DNA from: Enoplolaimus lenunculus
Lineage: Eukaryota > Nematoda > Enoplea > Enoplida > Thoracostomopsidae
Direction of reading: 5' to 3'
DNA: 64,000 nt
Assembly: GCA_030248215.1 (NCBI GenBank)
Contig: JASANG010002401.1
Coordinates: 117,868-181,867 of the forward strand
Positions 23,301 to 33,600 of the stretch are shown piece after piece. Below the pieces are notes generated by a model that was not told the DNA's origin, made no database searches, and saw nothing but the letters and a program-made list of their open reading frames with translations. The first letter of the stretch is position 1; the number at the start of each line of letters is the position of its first letter. The translations under genes and the position numbers were made by a program.

Positions 23301-24435
23301 CCCGAACCAGGTTCGCCACAGCAGCGCCCGAAGCGTTTGAAAATTCTTGCAGATTTAAGTGGTAGTATGTACAGGTTCAACGGTTACGATGGTCGTCTTC
23401 AACGTACAATGGAAGCCATAACAATGGTCATGGAAGCACTGTATGGTTATGAGGATAAAATCAAGGTAAGGTTGTTTCGTGCATACGCTTGTCCCGCAGC
23501 AGTCATTTCTTGTATGTAATTTATTATGTAGACTGGAGTTGAAATTACTTTATATTCGCGAATGCGCTTTTAGTGTACTTAGTCTTATTAAAAATAGTAC
23601 AAAGTACTGTCTTCTTTCGATGTGTTGTGCTCTCTAAGTACATTGTATTTTCGATCGCGCGAATGGTATATTCTTCCATTCACGATTTTCGTTCTTATCA
23701 CTTGTCCAGGTGGTTTTACATCTGTTTTCAATCAATTTTTTGTTGCAGTACGATATTGTTGGACATTCTGGAGAATCAGATGGAGTATCATTTGTTAGTA
23801 GTGAGCGTCCACCGAAGAACAACAAAGATCGGTTGGATGTGCTTAAACTGATGCTCGCGCATAGCCAGTTTTGTTACTCTGGTTAGTTTTTCTGCGTGTT
23901 ATGCCTCTGGTTTTCCATACTGTTTGCCAAAAATAAACACTAAAACCTTATTAAATCGTCAATTTTTTGAAACAATATTGAACTTATTGTTTCAAGTATG
24001 TGTAGCTCGTAGCAATACATAATAATTTGTGCGCTTGTTGGCTCGAATCTTATAAGACATAACTCCTACTGGGTATAAGTAATCGGCCCTTATTGATGTA
24101 GTGAAATTTTTTATATTCAAGGTGACAATACATTAGAAGCTACGTCACGTGCAATAAAAGAACTCAGTCAAGAAGATGATGCAGATGAGCGTTTCATTGT
24201 TGTACTCAGTGATGCTAATTTTGATCGTTATGGAATACGGCCGTCACAGTTTGCTCGCTTGATGACTGAATCAGATAGCCGCATTAATGTTTTTGCCATT
24301 TTTATCGGGTCTCTGGGTGACCAAGCTAGCCGACTGAAGCGTGGTTTACCAGCCGGCAGGGCGTTTGTGTGCACAAATACTTCTGAGATTCCACATGTCT
24401 TGCGTGAAATTATGACATCGAGTTTGGCTAGATAA
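7118..24435 (+). CDS. VWA8: VWA8 orthologue (AAA+ ATPase with C-terminal vWA domain), 5'-incomplete, 26 exons
   Basis: VWA8 is a large dynein-like AAA+ ATPase; the human protein is mitochondrial. Exons: 7118-7231, 7753-7921, 8229-8306, 10011-10123, 10608-10708, 11503-11660 (5' border uncertain), 12021-12169, 12460-12535, 12897-13038, 13326-13445, 13793-13998, 15017-15277, 15777-15912, 16941-17140, 17582-17690, 18123-18372, 18605-18848, 19170-19377, 19763-19980, 20437-20626, 21671-21834, 22106-22207, 22454-22535, 23263-23465, 23749-23881, 24122-24435. All junctions are GT/AG and the phases agree, giving 1412 residues to the TAA stop. Blocks recalled from human VWA8 occur in order: LIHDREL, FRIIALAEPP, STRQILR, GNQGVGKNK, ADKAP-like DEGDKAP, VLANRPGFPFLGNDFF, SYPYSTRELVNIV, AGLGGAGGPYRLD, GKERQWLRHQTTG, SGSMYRFN, LSDANFDRYGI and LPAGRAF. 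The first ~500 residues, including the first ATPase module, are absent. Confidence 0.93.
8394..8430. repeat. Short dispersed element (TTAAAGCTGGAA...GTTCCA), copy 1
   Basis: A ~40-bp unit of form TTAAAGCTGGAA, GGGCA, GTTCCA. Three other copies lie in VWA8 introns at 9364, 17321 and 21351. Confidence 0.55.
8432..8717. repeat. 89-bp tandem repeat, about three copies, in VWA8 intron
   Basis: The block AGTGCCGGT(C/T)AGTTATT recurs at 8512, 8601 and 8690, a period of 89 bp, with almost no divergence between the last two copies. The left edge is approximate. Confidence 0.85.
8858..8909. repeat. TA-rich microsatellite
   Basis: Alternating TATATTTATA/TATATA run within a VWA8 intron. Confidence 0.8.
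9364..9410. repeat. Short dispersed element, copy 2
   Basis: GCTGGAACGCTGCCCAAAAT to GGGGCGTTCCAGCTTTAA: the reverse complement of copy 4, with GGAACGC/GCGTTCC inverted ends, flanked by TATATATTAAA-type sequence. Confidence 0.7.
9509..9620. repeat. 56-bp tandem duplication in VWA8 intron
   Basis: Copies 9509-9564 and 9565-9620 (each starts GCATACTAAATTTAAC) differ by a single base, so the duplication is recent. Confidence 0.9.
11503..13998 (+). other. VWA8: VWA8: complete third AAA+ module
   Basis: This module starts with IRIGDVSVPIHKP and VPDILFYDN. It carries a Walker A P-loop GNQGVGKNK (about residue 266 of the fragment), a Walker B-like VLVIDEGDKAP (about residue 332), sensor region IVLANRPGFPFLGNDFF, and SYPYSTRELVNIVRH in the helical part. 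The human Walker B, as I recall it, reads DEADKAP, so Gly replaces Ala here; the acidic residues are kept and ATP hydrolysis is plausible. The border of the first exon is the weakest part of the gene model: only acceptors near 11503 or 11509 fit the phase left by the exon ending at 10708. Confidence 0.85.
13254..13349 (+). repeat. 48-bp tandem duplication spanning a VWA8 intron/exon border
   Basis: Copies 13254-13301 and 13302-13349 match at 45 of 48 positions. Each contains a pyrimidine tract, a TTTTAG acceptor and the first codons of the exon (AGDIES). Acceptors therefore exist before 13278 and before 13326. The stretch between is open and 48 nt long, so both choices keep frame and differ by 16 residues. 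Confidence 0.9.
14146..14835. repeat. G/C-run blocks in VWA8 intron
   Basis: Two blocks beginning TCCTGGGGGCCCCC (about 14147 and 14681) carry runs of G and C unlike the AT-rich surroundings, and the second ends in a long C run. They look like remnants of a dispersed element; no clean ends found. Confidence 0.4.
16030..16125. repeat. 24-bp minisatellite, four units, in VWA8 intron
   Basis: Units at 16030, 16054, 16078 and 16102 share GGCTAAAATTGCGGTTACAGACG-like sequence with a few differences. An open frame across it (repeating KLRLQTRL) lies after the donor at 15913 and is treated as intron. Confidence 0.85.
17321..17366. repeat. Short dispersed element, copy 3
   Basis: TTAAAGCTGGACTGC to TTTGGGCAGTGTTCCAGC, same layout as copies 1, 2 and 4. 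Confidence 0.6.
20249..20395. repeat. Inverted-repeat element in VWA8 intron
   Basis: ATATTACAATCGCGCTCAAA near the left end is mirrored by TGTAATATGATTGCGCTTAG at the right, with GCGACGTTACGAGCGGTCACG between. A small foldback element. Confidence 0.5.
21351..21395. repeat. Short dispersed element, copy 4
   Basis: TTAATGGTGGAACACCCCAC to GGGCAGCGTTCCAA, reverse complement of the 9364 copy. Confidence 0.7.
23263..24435 (+). other. VWA8: VWA8: C-terminal von Willebrand A domain with intact MIDAS
   Basis: Three exons encode a whole vWA domain. The metal-binding MIDAS motif DxSxS is present as DLSGS; further conserved blocks are YDIVGHSGES, FIVVLSDANFDRYG and IFIGSLGDQASRL. The protein ends LREIMTSSLAR. 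The fold binds a divalent cation and usually mediates protein interaction, here expected to couple to the ATPase ring as in MoxR/RavA or midasin-like systems (family knowledge). Confidence 0.92.
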
Positions 24436-24793
24436 TCAAGGCGATTATACCGTTGCAGTGCACCACATTTTTGTCGAAAGTGAAGAAAGTTTAACACTAT
24501 CTCGTAAAGAGTATACTATGAGCAACACATCGGTAACTGTGTCTGCGATATAATGCACAGTGCACTATTCTTGCGGTGAAACTGTAACATCATGGTACAA
24601 CGTAATTTCGCCTGTTATAAGCATTCGAAAATGGCTTTAGCATTTTACCTTTGCCGTTATGGATGTACTGCAAGAAAATCTTTTATGGGTGTTTTTCAGC
24701 ATGGAGGAATAGAAATGCGCCCTGCTCTTTGCCTTAGCCTACGTCGAAGGTTTTTGTGTTAGATATTTTATATATAAATGCTTATTATACGTG

Positions 24794-24799
24794 AATAAA
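24794..24799 (+). other. Poly(A) signal candidate for VWA8
   Basis: AATAAA lies about 360 bases after the VWA8 stop codon; no gene intervenes. Confidence 0.4.
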
Positions 24800-26138
24800 T
24801 AATACAAACACGTAAGCAGGAGTGTTTTGAGCGCTCGTTTGCCTTGAACATTGCATTTTTATCCTGCCTAGAACTAAAATCTTTAATAATTGATAAATCT
24901 TTTGGGAAAAACTTTTTCCAAAATTCTTAGCAAAAATAATTAAATACATAAGTACCATGCATTGTAAACAAATATTAAGCAATCATGACAGCTATCCAGT
25001 AGCTTTGCCGACTCGAAATTAAGTTTTCAATTTTAAATATCGGAATTAAATTTTCTGTTTAAATAGTTTTGAACCTCAGTTTTTGTACCTTTCTTTTAAG
25101 TCTTGGCTAACAATGAATAATCTGAAACAAATTGATACTTATGAACATAAATACGTAATGAATTAGTAAAAAAACGGAGGACGACTCCTGGAAAACAACA
25201 CTTTGTTTACAAGTCTGCTAACGACGCAATTTTTAAAGATACGCGCACCAAAATCAATTTTCTAGTAACATCGTTTAAGAACTGAACACCTGTTTATTAT
25301 TCAAAAATTTATCAAATCATAACACAAATTGAATGTATTAAAGCATTAAACCTTATCAGCCGGATCCATTGGTACAGGTACAGATGACACTTCTCGCCAC
25401 CGGTAGTCGAGGGAACAGATGGCGAAACAATATCATGATAGTTGTGGCCGACTTTTTCTCGATGGCAGCAAAGGTTCCAGCGTCAAAATTCTTTGCTTTG
25501 AAATATAACGACATGTGAAACAAATCTAACAAGTTACTATTGATCCGTAACGGATCACAAGGCCATACCGGCAAAATTGTGTCAGCAACATGTGAAACAA
25601 TAACCAACAACTAAAACAACAGTAATGGGTCATCCACGTTAAAATGCACGCGCCGATGTAATAAATGTTCCACCCACCCCATTAGGAACAGCGTCAAAGT
25701 ACACATTCTAGCTGGAGGCAAGGTACAGTTTCATAGCTATACTAACAGAACAACAACATATACGAAAGCCAGCGCAAAAACAAGGAACCAAAGCCGGGCG
25801 TGCAAAATATACGAACGCCGAAAAGAATAGTTGGTGGCAAAAATGCACTTGACCTTAGGTGAACCTAGGTTAATAGGAGCGGTTTATGGTTGCGCTCATG
25901 TTGGCTCCGCGCGCTCAGGATTATAAATTTTACAACCTCCCTGAGACTACGCTCGTCTTTTTGAGCTGAGTGAGCATTTGAAACCATCAAACGGATCTTC
26001 CGAAGTCACATTTTTTGTACTTATCGAGATTTCATTAAAAATGTGATTTGCTTCTTCGTTTCGCTCGCCTTTCCTCACACTTTAGAAATTTATGGCTGAG
26101 GTATGACCGTCCACCAGTTTGATGTGGGTTGGCGTAAT

Positions 26139-26840
26139 GCGGGGTTCACGTTATAACTGAGGCAGTCGGGTCACGTTTGGTCACATATTGATTCGACATC
26201 AACATAAATTTTTGTTACCATCATATGATACGGACAGACAAAGGTCGAATATCATGTGATATTGCTATACAAAGCACGGATACACAGGTTATCTCAACAT
26301 ACAAGTGTTCGAATGTCATGTGACAGAATCAGACATATTGGTGAACATCATATGATATTCCAAAATAACAGCGAATACGATATGATATTCAACAAAACGA
26401 ATTTGGAGTATCGTATATTTCTTTATGTAGTTTTTATCATAAGACAATCTGCCAAAATTTGAATATTCCTGCAAAATTTAAATTTCCCTAAAATTTGAAT
26501 TTCCCGCCAAAATTTGAATTTTTCCGCCAAAAATGTATTTTGCCGCCAAATTCTAAATTTTCCTGCCAAAACTTTATATCCCGCCATATTATTAGTATTG
26601 TTATTTACATCGTCTCGTATGCAACTGTCTCAGTAGACATTTTTAAAATGGTCATTATAATATTGACAGACAACGTAGGGAGTATCATACATTGAAAGAC
26701 AAAACGTGACCGATACGTGATGTTAGCAGACAGACACTGTTTTTGGAATATACTGGGTTACATCGCACACAAAATGTTACCCAATATATAGAACGTGACA
26801 AAACGTGACCAAGCTGCACCATTTATAACGTGAACCCCGC
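26139..26840. mobile_element. 702-bp TIR element with internal palindromes
   Basis: Perfect 18-bp terminal inverted repeats (GCGGGGTTCACGTTATAA at 26139-26156, complement at 26823-26840). Sub-terminal GGTCACGTTTGGTCAC is mirrored by AAAACGTGACC. Inside are repeated palindrome-like ATCATATGATATTC motifs (26221-26395) and a degenerate array of CCGCCAAAATTTGAATTT units (about 26450-26590). Non-coding. Confidence 0.75.
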
Positions 26841-27089
26841 AAAACTCTAAGGTTGTGTGGTAGACTAGAAAGTATACTTCAGGAGTCAATAAGTATATAT
26901 AGGCGCAATCTATCGTACGCTTGGCATATCACCCCTCATGAAGTAGCTTGCCTCCTGTAAAAATTGGCTTGCGTCAAAATTTCAGTCTAGCGACGTGCCT
27001 GCTAGAGATTCCGGAGATCAATGAAGTCTAAAATTACTAATTACAGTTTGTAAACATCATTTATCTTGGAGCTTGCAAGGAATGGAAAG

Positions 27090-27468
27090 CAGGGTGCAAC
27101 CGGAGGTGAAAAATACCCGAGCCGGAACCGGAGGACAACGAAAATTGCCGGAGCCGGAGGAGAGACGAAATTAGGTAATAAAAATGATAGTTAATTAGTT
27201 AATTTTAGCCAATATTTGCAATATGTAGTTAAATTGTTTAATTTTACAACAATTTTCTGCGAAATTTCGCACATTCTTTCCTGAAAATTGCGACAAAAGT
27301 AAAACGAAAGCGCTAAACAAATAAATTTTGCAAAATTATGCAAAATTTTGCTGCCAAAATTGCCGGAGCCTCCGGCAAAAACTCCATCGAACCCGAGGCA
27401 GGAGCCGTAGGCCAATTTTGTGCCCCAGCCGGAGCCGGAACCGGAGGATGCCCCCCGGTTGTACCCTG
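27090..27468. mobile_element. TIR element rich in CCGGAGCC
   Basis: Ends CAGGGTGCAACCGG and CCGGTTGTACCCTG are inverted. Interior near the ends repeats GCCGGAGCCGGAACCGGAGG. End bases resemble the hAT-like CAGGGTTCCA elements, but flanking 8-mers do not match, so assignment is tentative. Confidence 0.6.
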
Positions 27469-27775
27469 ATAAATGTCAAGCGCGCTCTGCATCAGACTCT
27501 CTTCATTATTTTTCAGACCGTGTTTACTTTCTGAACCTATTGTAGTGCATATTTCAGTTTCTTGAACTTATCCTGTTTTATTTATATACGCTCAAATATC
27601 AATAGATTGAAATTTTATTTTTGTGGACCTGATACCGGCTCCTGGGTTTCAGAAATTGTTGTCATGAGTTTAATAGTGTTAGCATACGACACCGAAGGAG
27701 ACATAAGTGATTTAAAGCGACTTTCACTGGAAACAAAAATAATCTTATTGTTTTCACTTATGCTAAGATATTGTA

Positions 27776-28178
27776 GCGACCCGAATAAGAGGGGGGACTG
27801 ATGTTTATTTGGCCTCTACAGAGGATACCACTGTTATTCGGTTACAGACTGCTTTCGTTACTAATATATATTCGGTATTGCAACTATGCGTTGAATTAAA
27901 CGTTTATTTACCTTGCATCAAAAGCTTGAACGATAATGCAAGGTTATAATTCGGAATGTACTTCCAAAACTAAAGTATCCTTTCAAGTTTCGAACTCAAC
28001 TTTATTTGGTCCTGGAGTCATTTATGCACTATAATTAGGAATAATTGACGTTTTTATGGACTCTAATTAGGGCTTAGGGACTGTATCCGCTTACGGACTC
28101 TTATTAGGGATACGGACTCATATTGATTGGGAGTCAAAATGAGGGCCCCCTTTTATTACCCCCTCTTATTCGGGTCAC
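27776..28178 (+). mobile_element. GTGACCCG-family MITE, copy 1 (TA-flanked)
   Basis: Short inverted ends GCGACCCGAATAAGAG and CTTATTCGGGTCAC with TA on both sides, as in mariner/pogo-type insertion. No coding capacity; the family shows two halves, one with ATTTGGCCTCT and CGTTACTGATATATATTCGG, the other with ATTTGGTCCTGGAGTCATTTATGC. Confidence 0.8.
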
Positions 28179-28214
28179 TATAGTACCACAAGGGTTTTCT
28201 CTGACTTACAAGCA

Positions 28215-28310
28215 AGGTAGAAAATTTTCTAGGGGGGCGAAAATTTTTCCAGAGGGGGGCTGAGCCTACCCCTGGCCCTCCCATGGCTATGGACCCGCAT
28301 ACCCTAGAAC
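28215..28310. repeat. G-run element tail
   Basis: AAAATTTTCTAGGGGGGCG to CCTGGCCCTCCCATGGCTATG, shared with 47610-47690. A typical dispersed transposon end; family not identified. Confidence 0.5.
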
Positions 28311-28848
28311 TACGAAATTCAATCAAAAATTAAAATACTGCATAAATAAATGCCTGCAGTCGAACAAGCCAAGCAATAAATCCATTATCAAAGGTCGGTA
28401 ATTTCCAAGTCAGTCGCAGTCATCGGAATTTTTCATCTCAAAAACATTTGACTTGAAATTTATCTGTCTGTTTTTAGCAACCGCTTATCAAATCTACGGC
28501 ATGTGTGTCGTGATCAATCAGGATAAAATTTTTTGTCGTGAGGCTTTCACGTTTCTGTAATAATTTAATAAAGTACAAAAAATCCTTCACTGTTTAGTGT
28601 TTACTTTTTAGAATTTGCTTGAGAAAATCGTCATATGCTTGCAGTTTTGTTTAAATTCAATTTCGTATCACTGAAATCTAGTTTCATGTATGAGCATAGC
28701 ATTCGTTCATTTCACTCAAGCCTTATAGTGTTGTGTGTGTATGCTAACTTTGAAAACTTCACAAAAAAATTTTTAATCATAGATTGTATATGTTGCAAAG
28801 AATCTAGGCATTAAAGGGTGTTTAGGTACAACCAGTCGTATAGCCAGA

Positions 28849-29478
28849 AATTCCGGTTTTTCCGTTATCTCCCCAGCCCTTGTTTACCCAAAATGGTTTG
28901 ATTTTGAAAATTTTTTGCATATCTGAACTTCTCATGACCTCCTCTGATCATTCAGCGCCCAAATTTGGATATTTTAAAACTTCGATTTTTTACGGTACCA
29001 AGGTCCTCCCTTGGAACCCAAAAAAATTTTTGTCAAAAAGTTTGGAAAATTATACATCATTCGATGCAGCTTCTAGAGCTGACAATAATGGTTCAAATTT
29101 TTCGTTAATACACGGTTGGTTACCGAATTGTGGTCAAATAACTTACTTAGCGCAGTTCCAAATCGTTGGCAGTGCGCCCAATCAGTTATGTGAGAATAAT
29201 TCGTTACCTGCTCGGTTAATTGCGAAAAATTAAACACCGTTAGAGTGAGGTCCACAAGCTGCATCGAATGATATATAATTATTTGTCAAACTTTTTCACA
29301 ATTTTTTTGGGTTCGCCCGGGGACCTTGGGACCTTAAAAATCGAATTTTTCAAAAATCTAAAATTAGACGTGCAATGATCAGAGAAGGTAATGAGAAGTT
29401 TAAGTATGCAAAAAATTTTCAAAATCGAACCATTTTTGGGCAAACACGGTTGGGGGATAACGGAAAAGACCCGGAATT
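28849..29478. mobile_element. Foldback element with ~225-bp inverted arms
   Basis: Left arm 28849 to about 29078 (AATTCCGGTTTTTCCGTTAT... TCGATGCAGCTT) is mirrored by right arm about 29257-29478, around a ~180-bp centre. Arms are diverged but alignable throughout. A related single arm lies near 897-1014. Non-autonomous. Confidence 0.8.
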
Positions 29479-30646
29479 ACAACATTCTGATGAATTTGGA
29501 GCGATTTAATTTGAACCATATTTACAAGTTAGCCCGAATCGAACATAAATGGTTCCAGAAATCTAACAAGTTGTAGGCATTGTTTGAATTTTATAAACAA
29601 AGCCAGTTATTAATGAAATACGTCACCACCTCGAAAGTTGAGATCTAAATAAAAATTTAACAGTTTTCACAATATATGGTACTATGGATTTAATCCGAGG
29701 TTTTTGTTTAGGTCAGTAAACTTTCGTCTGTCATTGTGCGTAGAGAACACAACTTATTGTTTTAATTCAAGTAGTAAAATATATTTAAAAAAGTAAACAG
29801 TAGCTCGTGTTTTTTTCAGATATTCACAGCAAATTTTGTTATTTTCGTTATATTTTACCGGTAAAACAAACTATTCAAACATTTATCCAGCCGTTTCGGT
29901 CACGATCGCAGTCCTGTGATTTCGACAGGCAAAACAATGTTTGTTTAATTTGAAACTCGAAACAATAGGGCCCTGTTTTTATTTCCTTTGAACGATGATG
30001 CACTGCGCGATCAAGAAATTTGCGTATCTTGAATTTCTGTAGATATAGTTTTTAAAATTTTCAAAAACCTTATGTATATTCTTTATGAATTCAAATGTAC
30101 CTTTTTCCAACAGCTCTTTTTTTTCATGTGAAATTATTTGCGCGGTTAGTTCTGGTTTCATTTTACACTTGTAAACCGACTGGCTTTACTTCCTTGACGC
30201 CAGGAAAAACTGGATCAATTAAAGTTCTCCTAACAAGACATAAACAAGGAAGTGTTGATATTTTGGGGGCGAAACTTTATATGTTAGCTGGGGAAAGTTT
30301 AGATTTGATTGTAAAAGGTTACATCGCATCACAGAGTTATTATTTGCTTAAGATTTGCGAAAAATAACCTCAGTCGTAGTTAGAGTTCTTTTAAGATTAA
30401 GTGAAATATCGGGGCCATAACGTAGTGGATTCAAATGGCTAAAAAGAGGCTGGAGCTGTCACGTTCTCCGGTCTCATAGAAAAGTTACAGCTTCTGTATT
30501 ATTTATTCCATAAATGTATTTAACCTATAAAACAGCACGCATAAATGTTCTCTATAATATTTGAGCCTTCTTTGAAAACCTTGGTTTTCCAATTTTTACC
30601 ATAACGATAAATTTAAATAAGTGTTGTATCTGTAATATAATAAGGG

Positions 30647-30654
30647 TATATAAA
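30647..30654 (+). promoter_or_regulatory. TATA-like box before first Cys-module gene
   Basis: TATATAAA lies 38 bases before the start codon at 30692, so transcription could start a few bases before the ATG. In AT-rich DNA this may be chance. Confidence 0.25.
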
Positions 30655-30691
30655 TTTAGATATGTGGTCTAATAAAGCAAAACTGTGCCTG

Positions 30692-33600
30692 ATGAAGACA
30701 AAAAGCGTATCATTCAGAATAAGAGCAGTTGTAATGTTTGGCTGTTTAGCGATAGTATTAGCGATTTATCCGTCCTTGCTTTCTTCAGGTCAGTTTTAAT
30801 AGGTGAATTTATTTTGATGTGGAAACCAAGTTTCGACAGCTGAAAATTAGAACATAGTGCAATAGCGGATTTATCGCTATTACACAAGTGATAACCTTTA
30901 ATTATTGCGTTTAATATTTTAAGGATTATATTTCCATTGTTGAATGACATGTTTTATAATGTGGAAAACATTGGAGGATGCACAGAGGGTGAAGATATTT
31001 GTCCATCGGAAAACAGTTTGGCGAAATTTTTGGTATAATTGGCAAAAGCCTTTCCTTAATCTGTTTTTTCTGAAATACCCACTGTTGGTATGCGTAGTGT
31101 AGCATATATATGTGCATAGTGTGTGTAAAACAGATACATACACGTGCACGTGTAGTGTTAGAGAAAATTGTACTATCAGCCGCGCGGTGTAATGGGATGC
31201 CCCTTGACTCGCGAGGCGGGCGAGAGGTCTGTGGTTCGATTCCCGGCGCAGCCAAACGTTTCGGAAAAATTAAGAGGAAAACCATGAATATTCGCAGTAC
31301 TTCGGAGAAGGGTCGTCCCGACTGTGCAGTTCGGACATGGAGGTTCCATCGAGACTGGAATAAATAGCTGGCCCATGGATTCGGCGAAGTACGGATTCGC
31401 GATAAGGGACGACCGCGTGAAAAAGGGGGAATGTTGGTATGCGTGGTGTAGCATATGTATGTGCATAGTGTGTGTAATGTAAAACATACATAAACGAGCA
31501 AATATAGTGTTAGCGAAAATTATACTATGGGCCGAGTGGTGTAAGTCCGAGGTTCGATTCCCGGGGCGTCCATTCGTTTCGAAGAAATTAAGAGGAAAAC
31601 CATGTATATTCGCAGTACTTAGATCGTCCCGACCGTGCAGTTCTGACACCAACTTTTGTTTTAATAATTCGTTCTTCTAACATGCCACCTTTGCTTCAGT
31701 ACTTCGATTCTAATTTCCGATATATGGGTGTATATTTTAAGCGAAAACCAAAAAGTGAAAGAATAGCAGTTTTACATATTTTGCGGAATTCAAAATATTG
31801 TTTTATACCAATATCTGTTTATTAAACATCATCAATCGAATATCGATTAAGTAAATCACCGTTTGAGTTCAAATTACTGGAGGTTTTTCAATTCTAAGAC
31901 GTACTTGCAATACTTGCAACACCAATATACAAAACGTGTAATTTATTACGGAAAAATGCGGGACTACTGTTATTTTATTTTTGTTGATTTCAATTTGCTT
32001 TCTGTATACCGCGATGTGCTGCGTTTCAGATAAAACAGCTGAAACGGTGACTAGTATACTTATCCGAGCGCTCCACAGTGCCGGAGCAGGATATGGTGGG
32101 GCCCCCAAAATATCGGAGCAGGGGACCTTTGCGATGATCTAAATATTTTTAAGTGTTTGATTAATATTTTGTCAGGGTGGCGGCCCCTTTTTGGGGTGGG
32201 GTCCACCGTATGGGAGGCGGCTGCTCCGGTGCTAGCGCTAACAATATAAATATATAACTGAAAATTATTTGACATGAACTGTTCACGCAATCAATTATTT
32301 ACAGATTGTCTAATTTTTGCCCAAACAGCAATGGATACTGGAATGCGTTCAAAAAGGCAGATTGTGGGTGTTAATCAAATCAATCAGATGAACCAAGCGT
32401 CAGTAGTACCATTAGGTAAGCCTATTTACATTTTCTAAATCCTGGCTGTTAAGCATTTGCACCTCTCGCTAATTAAACAACAATAAATGTTTAAAAAGTT
32501 TTGATGCGGTAAACTGAAGTAACAATTTAGCAATATAAGTCATTAGAAAAACAAATATGTGTATTTGTACAATTTATAAAAGATAAAATTATAAAAATCC
32601 CGATTAATACCGTCATGTTGCAGTTGCACTAAAGATACGAATAGTTGCTGGTTAGTACGTGTTTCGACGTTCACCTAAAAACGTGAGCTGTTGTGCTAAC
32701 ATTCTAATTCGTATATATGTACACATATCCGTACTTGAAATGATAGAACGTAACCGCTGTGTTTTAGGAGGATACTGTTCAGCTACAAATAGAGTTCCTT
32801 ACATCAATCCGTTGAATAACATCGCTCAGGGATGTCCTGGAAATAGAGCGTGCCCTTCAGGATATTCGTGTGAAATTTCAACAACAAATCAATTTTTGTG
32901 CTGTGGGCCTGCTGGCCAACCATCTGTCTCTGGCTTTACTCCATTTCGGGATGCCAGCGGAAGATTGGTTAGCTGTGGAGGCATTGTCAGCCCATGTCCT
33001 AGCGGTGCACGATGCCTACCTACCGTCGGTGGTGCTCCTAGTCAGTATTTATGTTCTGTAACAGGAACAGCGAGCGGAAATGGACTCGTGGCCGGGCCAC
33101 AAACCATAGGAAGTTGCCCTCTCAACTATTCCCCAAACTATATTGGAACCACAGGACAGCCTCAAACGTGCGCTGTTGCACTCGCTGGCAGCTGTCCACC
33201 GCCATTTGCATGCGTTCAATCAACTAATGGCCAGTCGTTCTTATGCTGCAGACCTTCAAATACTCAAAATTTATGCCCAGGCAATCAGCGACCTCTAACA
33301 TTAAGTGGACAAATTCAATTCTGTACCCAAATCGGTTCACCATGCCCAGTGAGCAGCTATACATGCCAAACTGCCCTCACTGGTGCACTGCGGATTTGTT
33401 GTGGTTTCGGTGAACTTGTAAATCAATTGCGTTGCGCAAACGGACAACAACCGTATCTGCTTGGGATTAATCCGTTTTACTGCACACCTCAAGCTGGTAA
33501 TTGCCCAGCGAATTATAATTGCGAACTCGCATCTACTGGTCAGTTTGTTTGTTGCAGCGGTGCGTCAACTACAAATTTGTTATGCCGAGATCAATCAATG

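Larger units (their letters stand above)
24436..30691. other. Interval between VWA8 and the Cys-module cluster
   Basis: No convincing gene. Beyond a VWA8 3'UTR it holds, in order: the 26139-26840 TIR element, the 27090-27468 CCGGAGCC-rich element, one GTGACCCG-family element (27776-28178), a G-run element tail (about 28215-28310) and the 28849-29478 foldback element. An open frame at 30095-30367 (+) has no recognised family. Confidence 0.6.

Noticed and set aside
25356-25610. 84-residue minus-strand frame
   Set aside because: No recognised domain, no splice partners and no neighbouring exon; probably chance or worn repeat.
30926-31501. 191-residue minus-strand open frame
   Set aside because: It runs through the tandem SINE-like units in reverse and reads repeated ACCESSORY-like strings with no domain; it is an incidental frame in a repeat.
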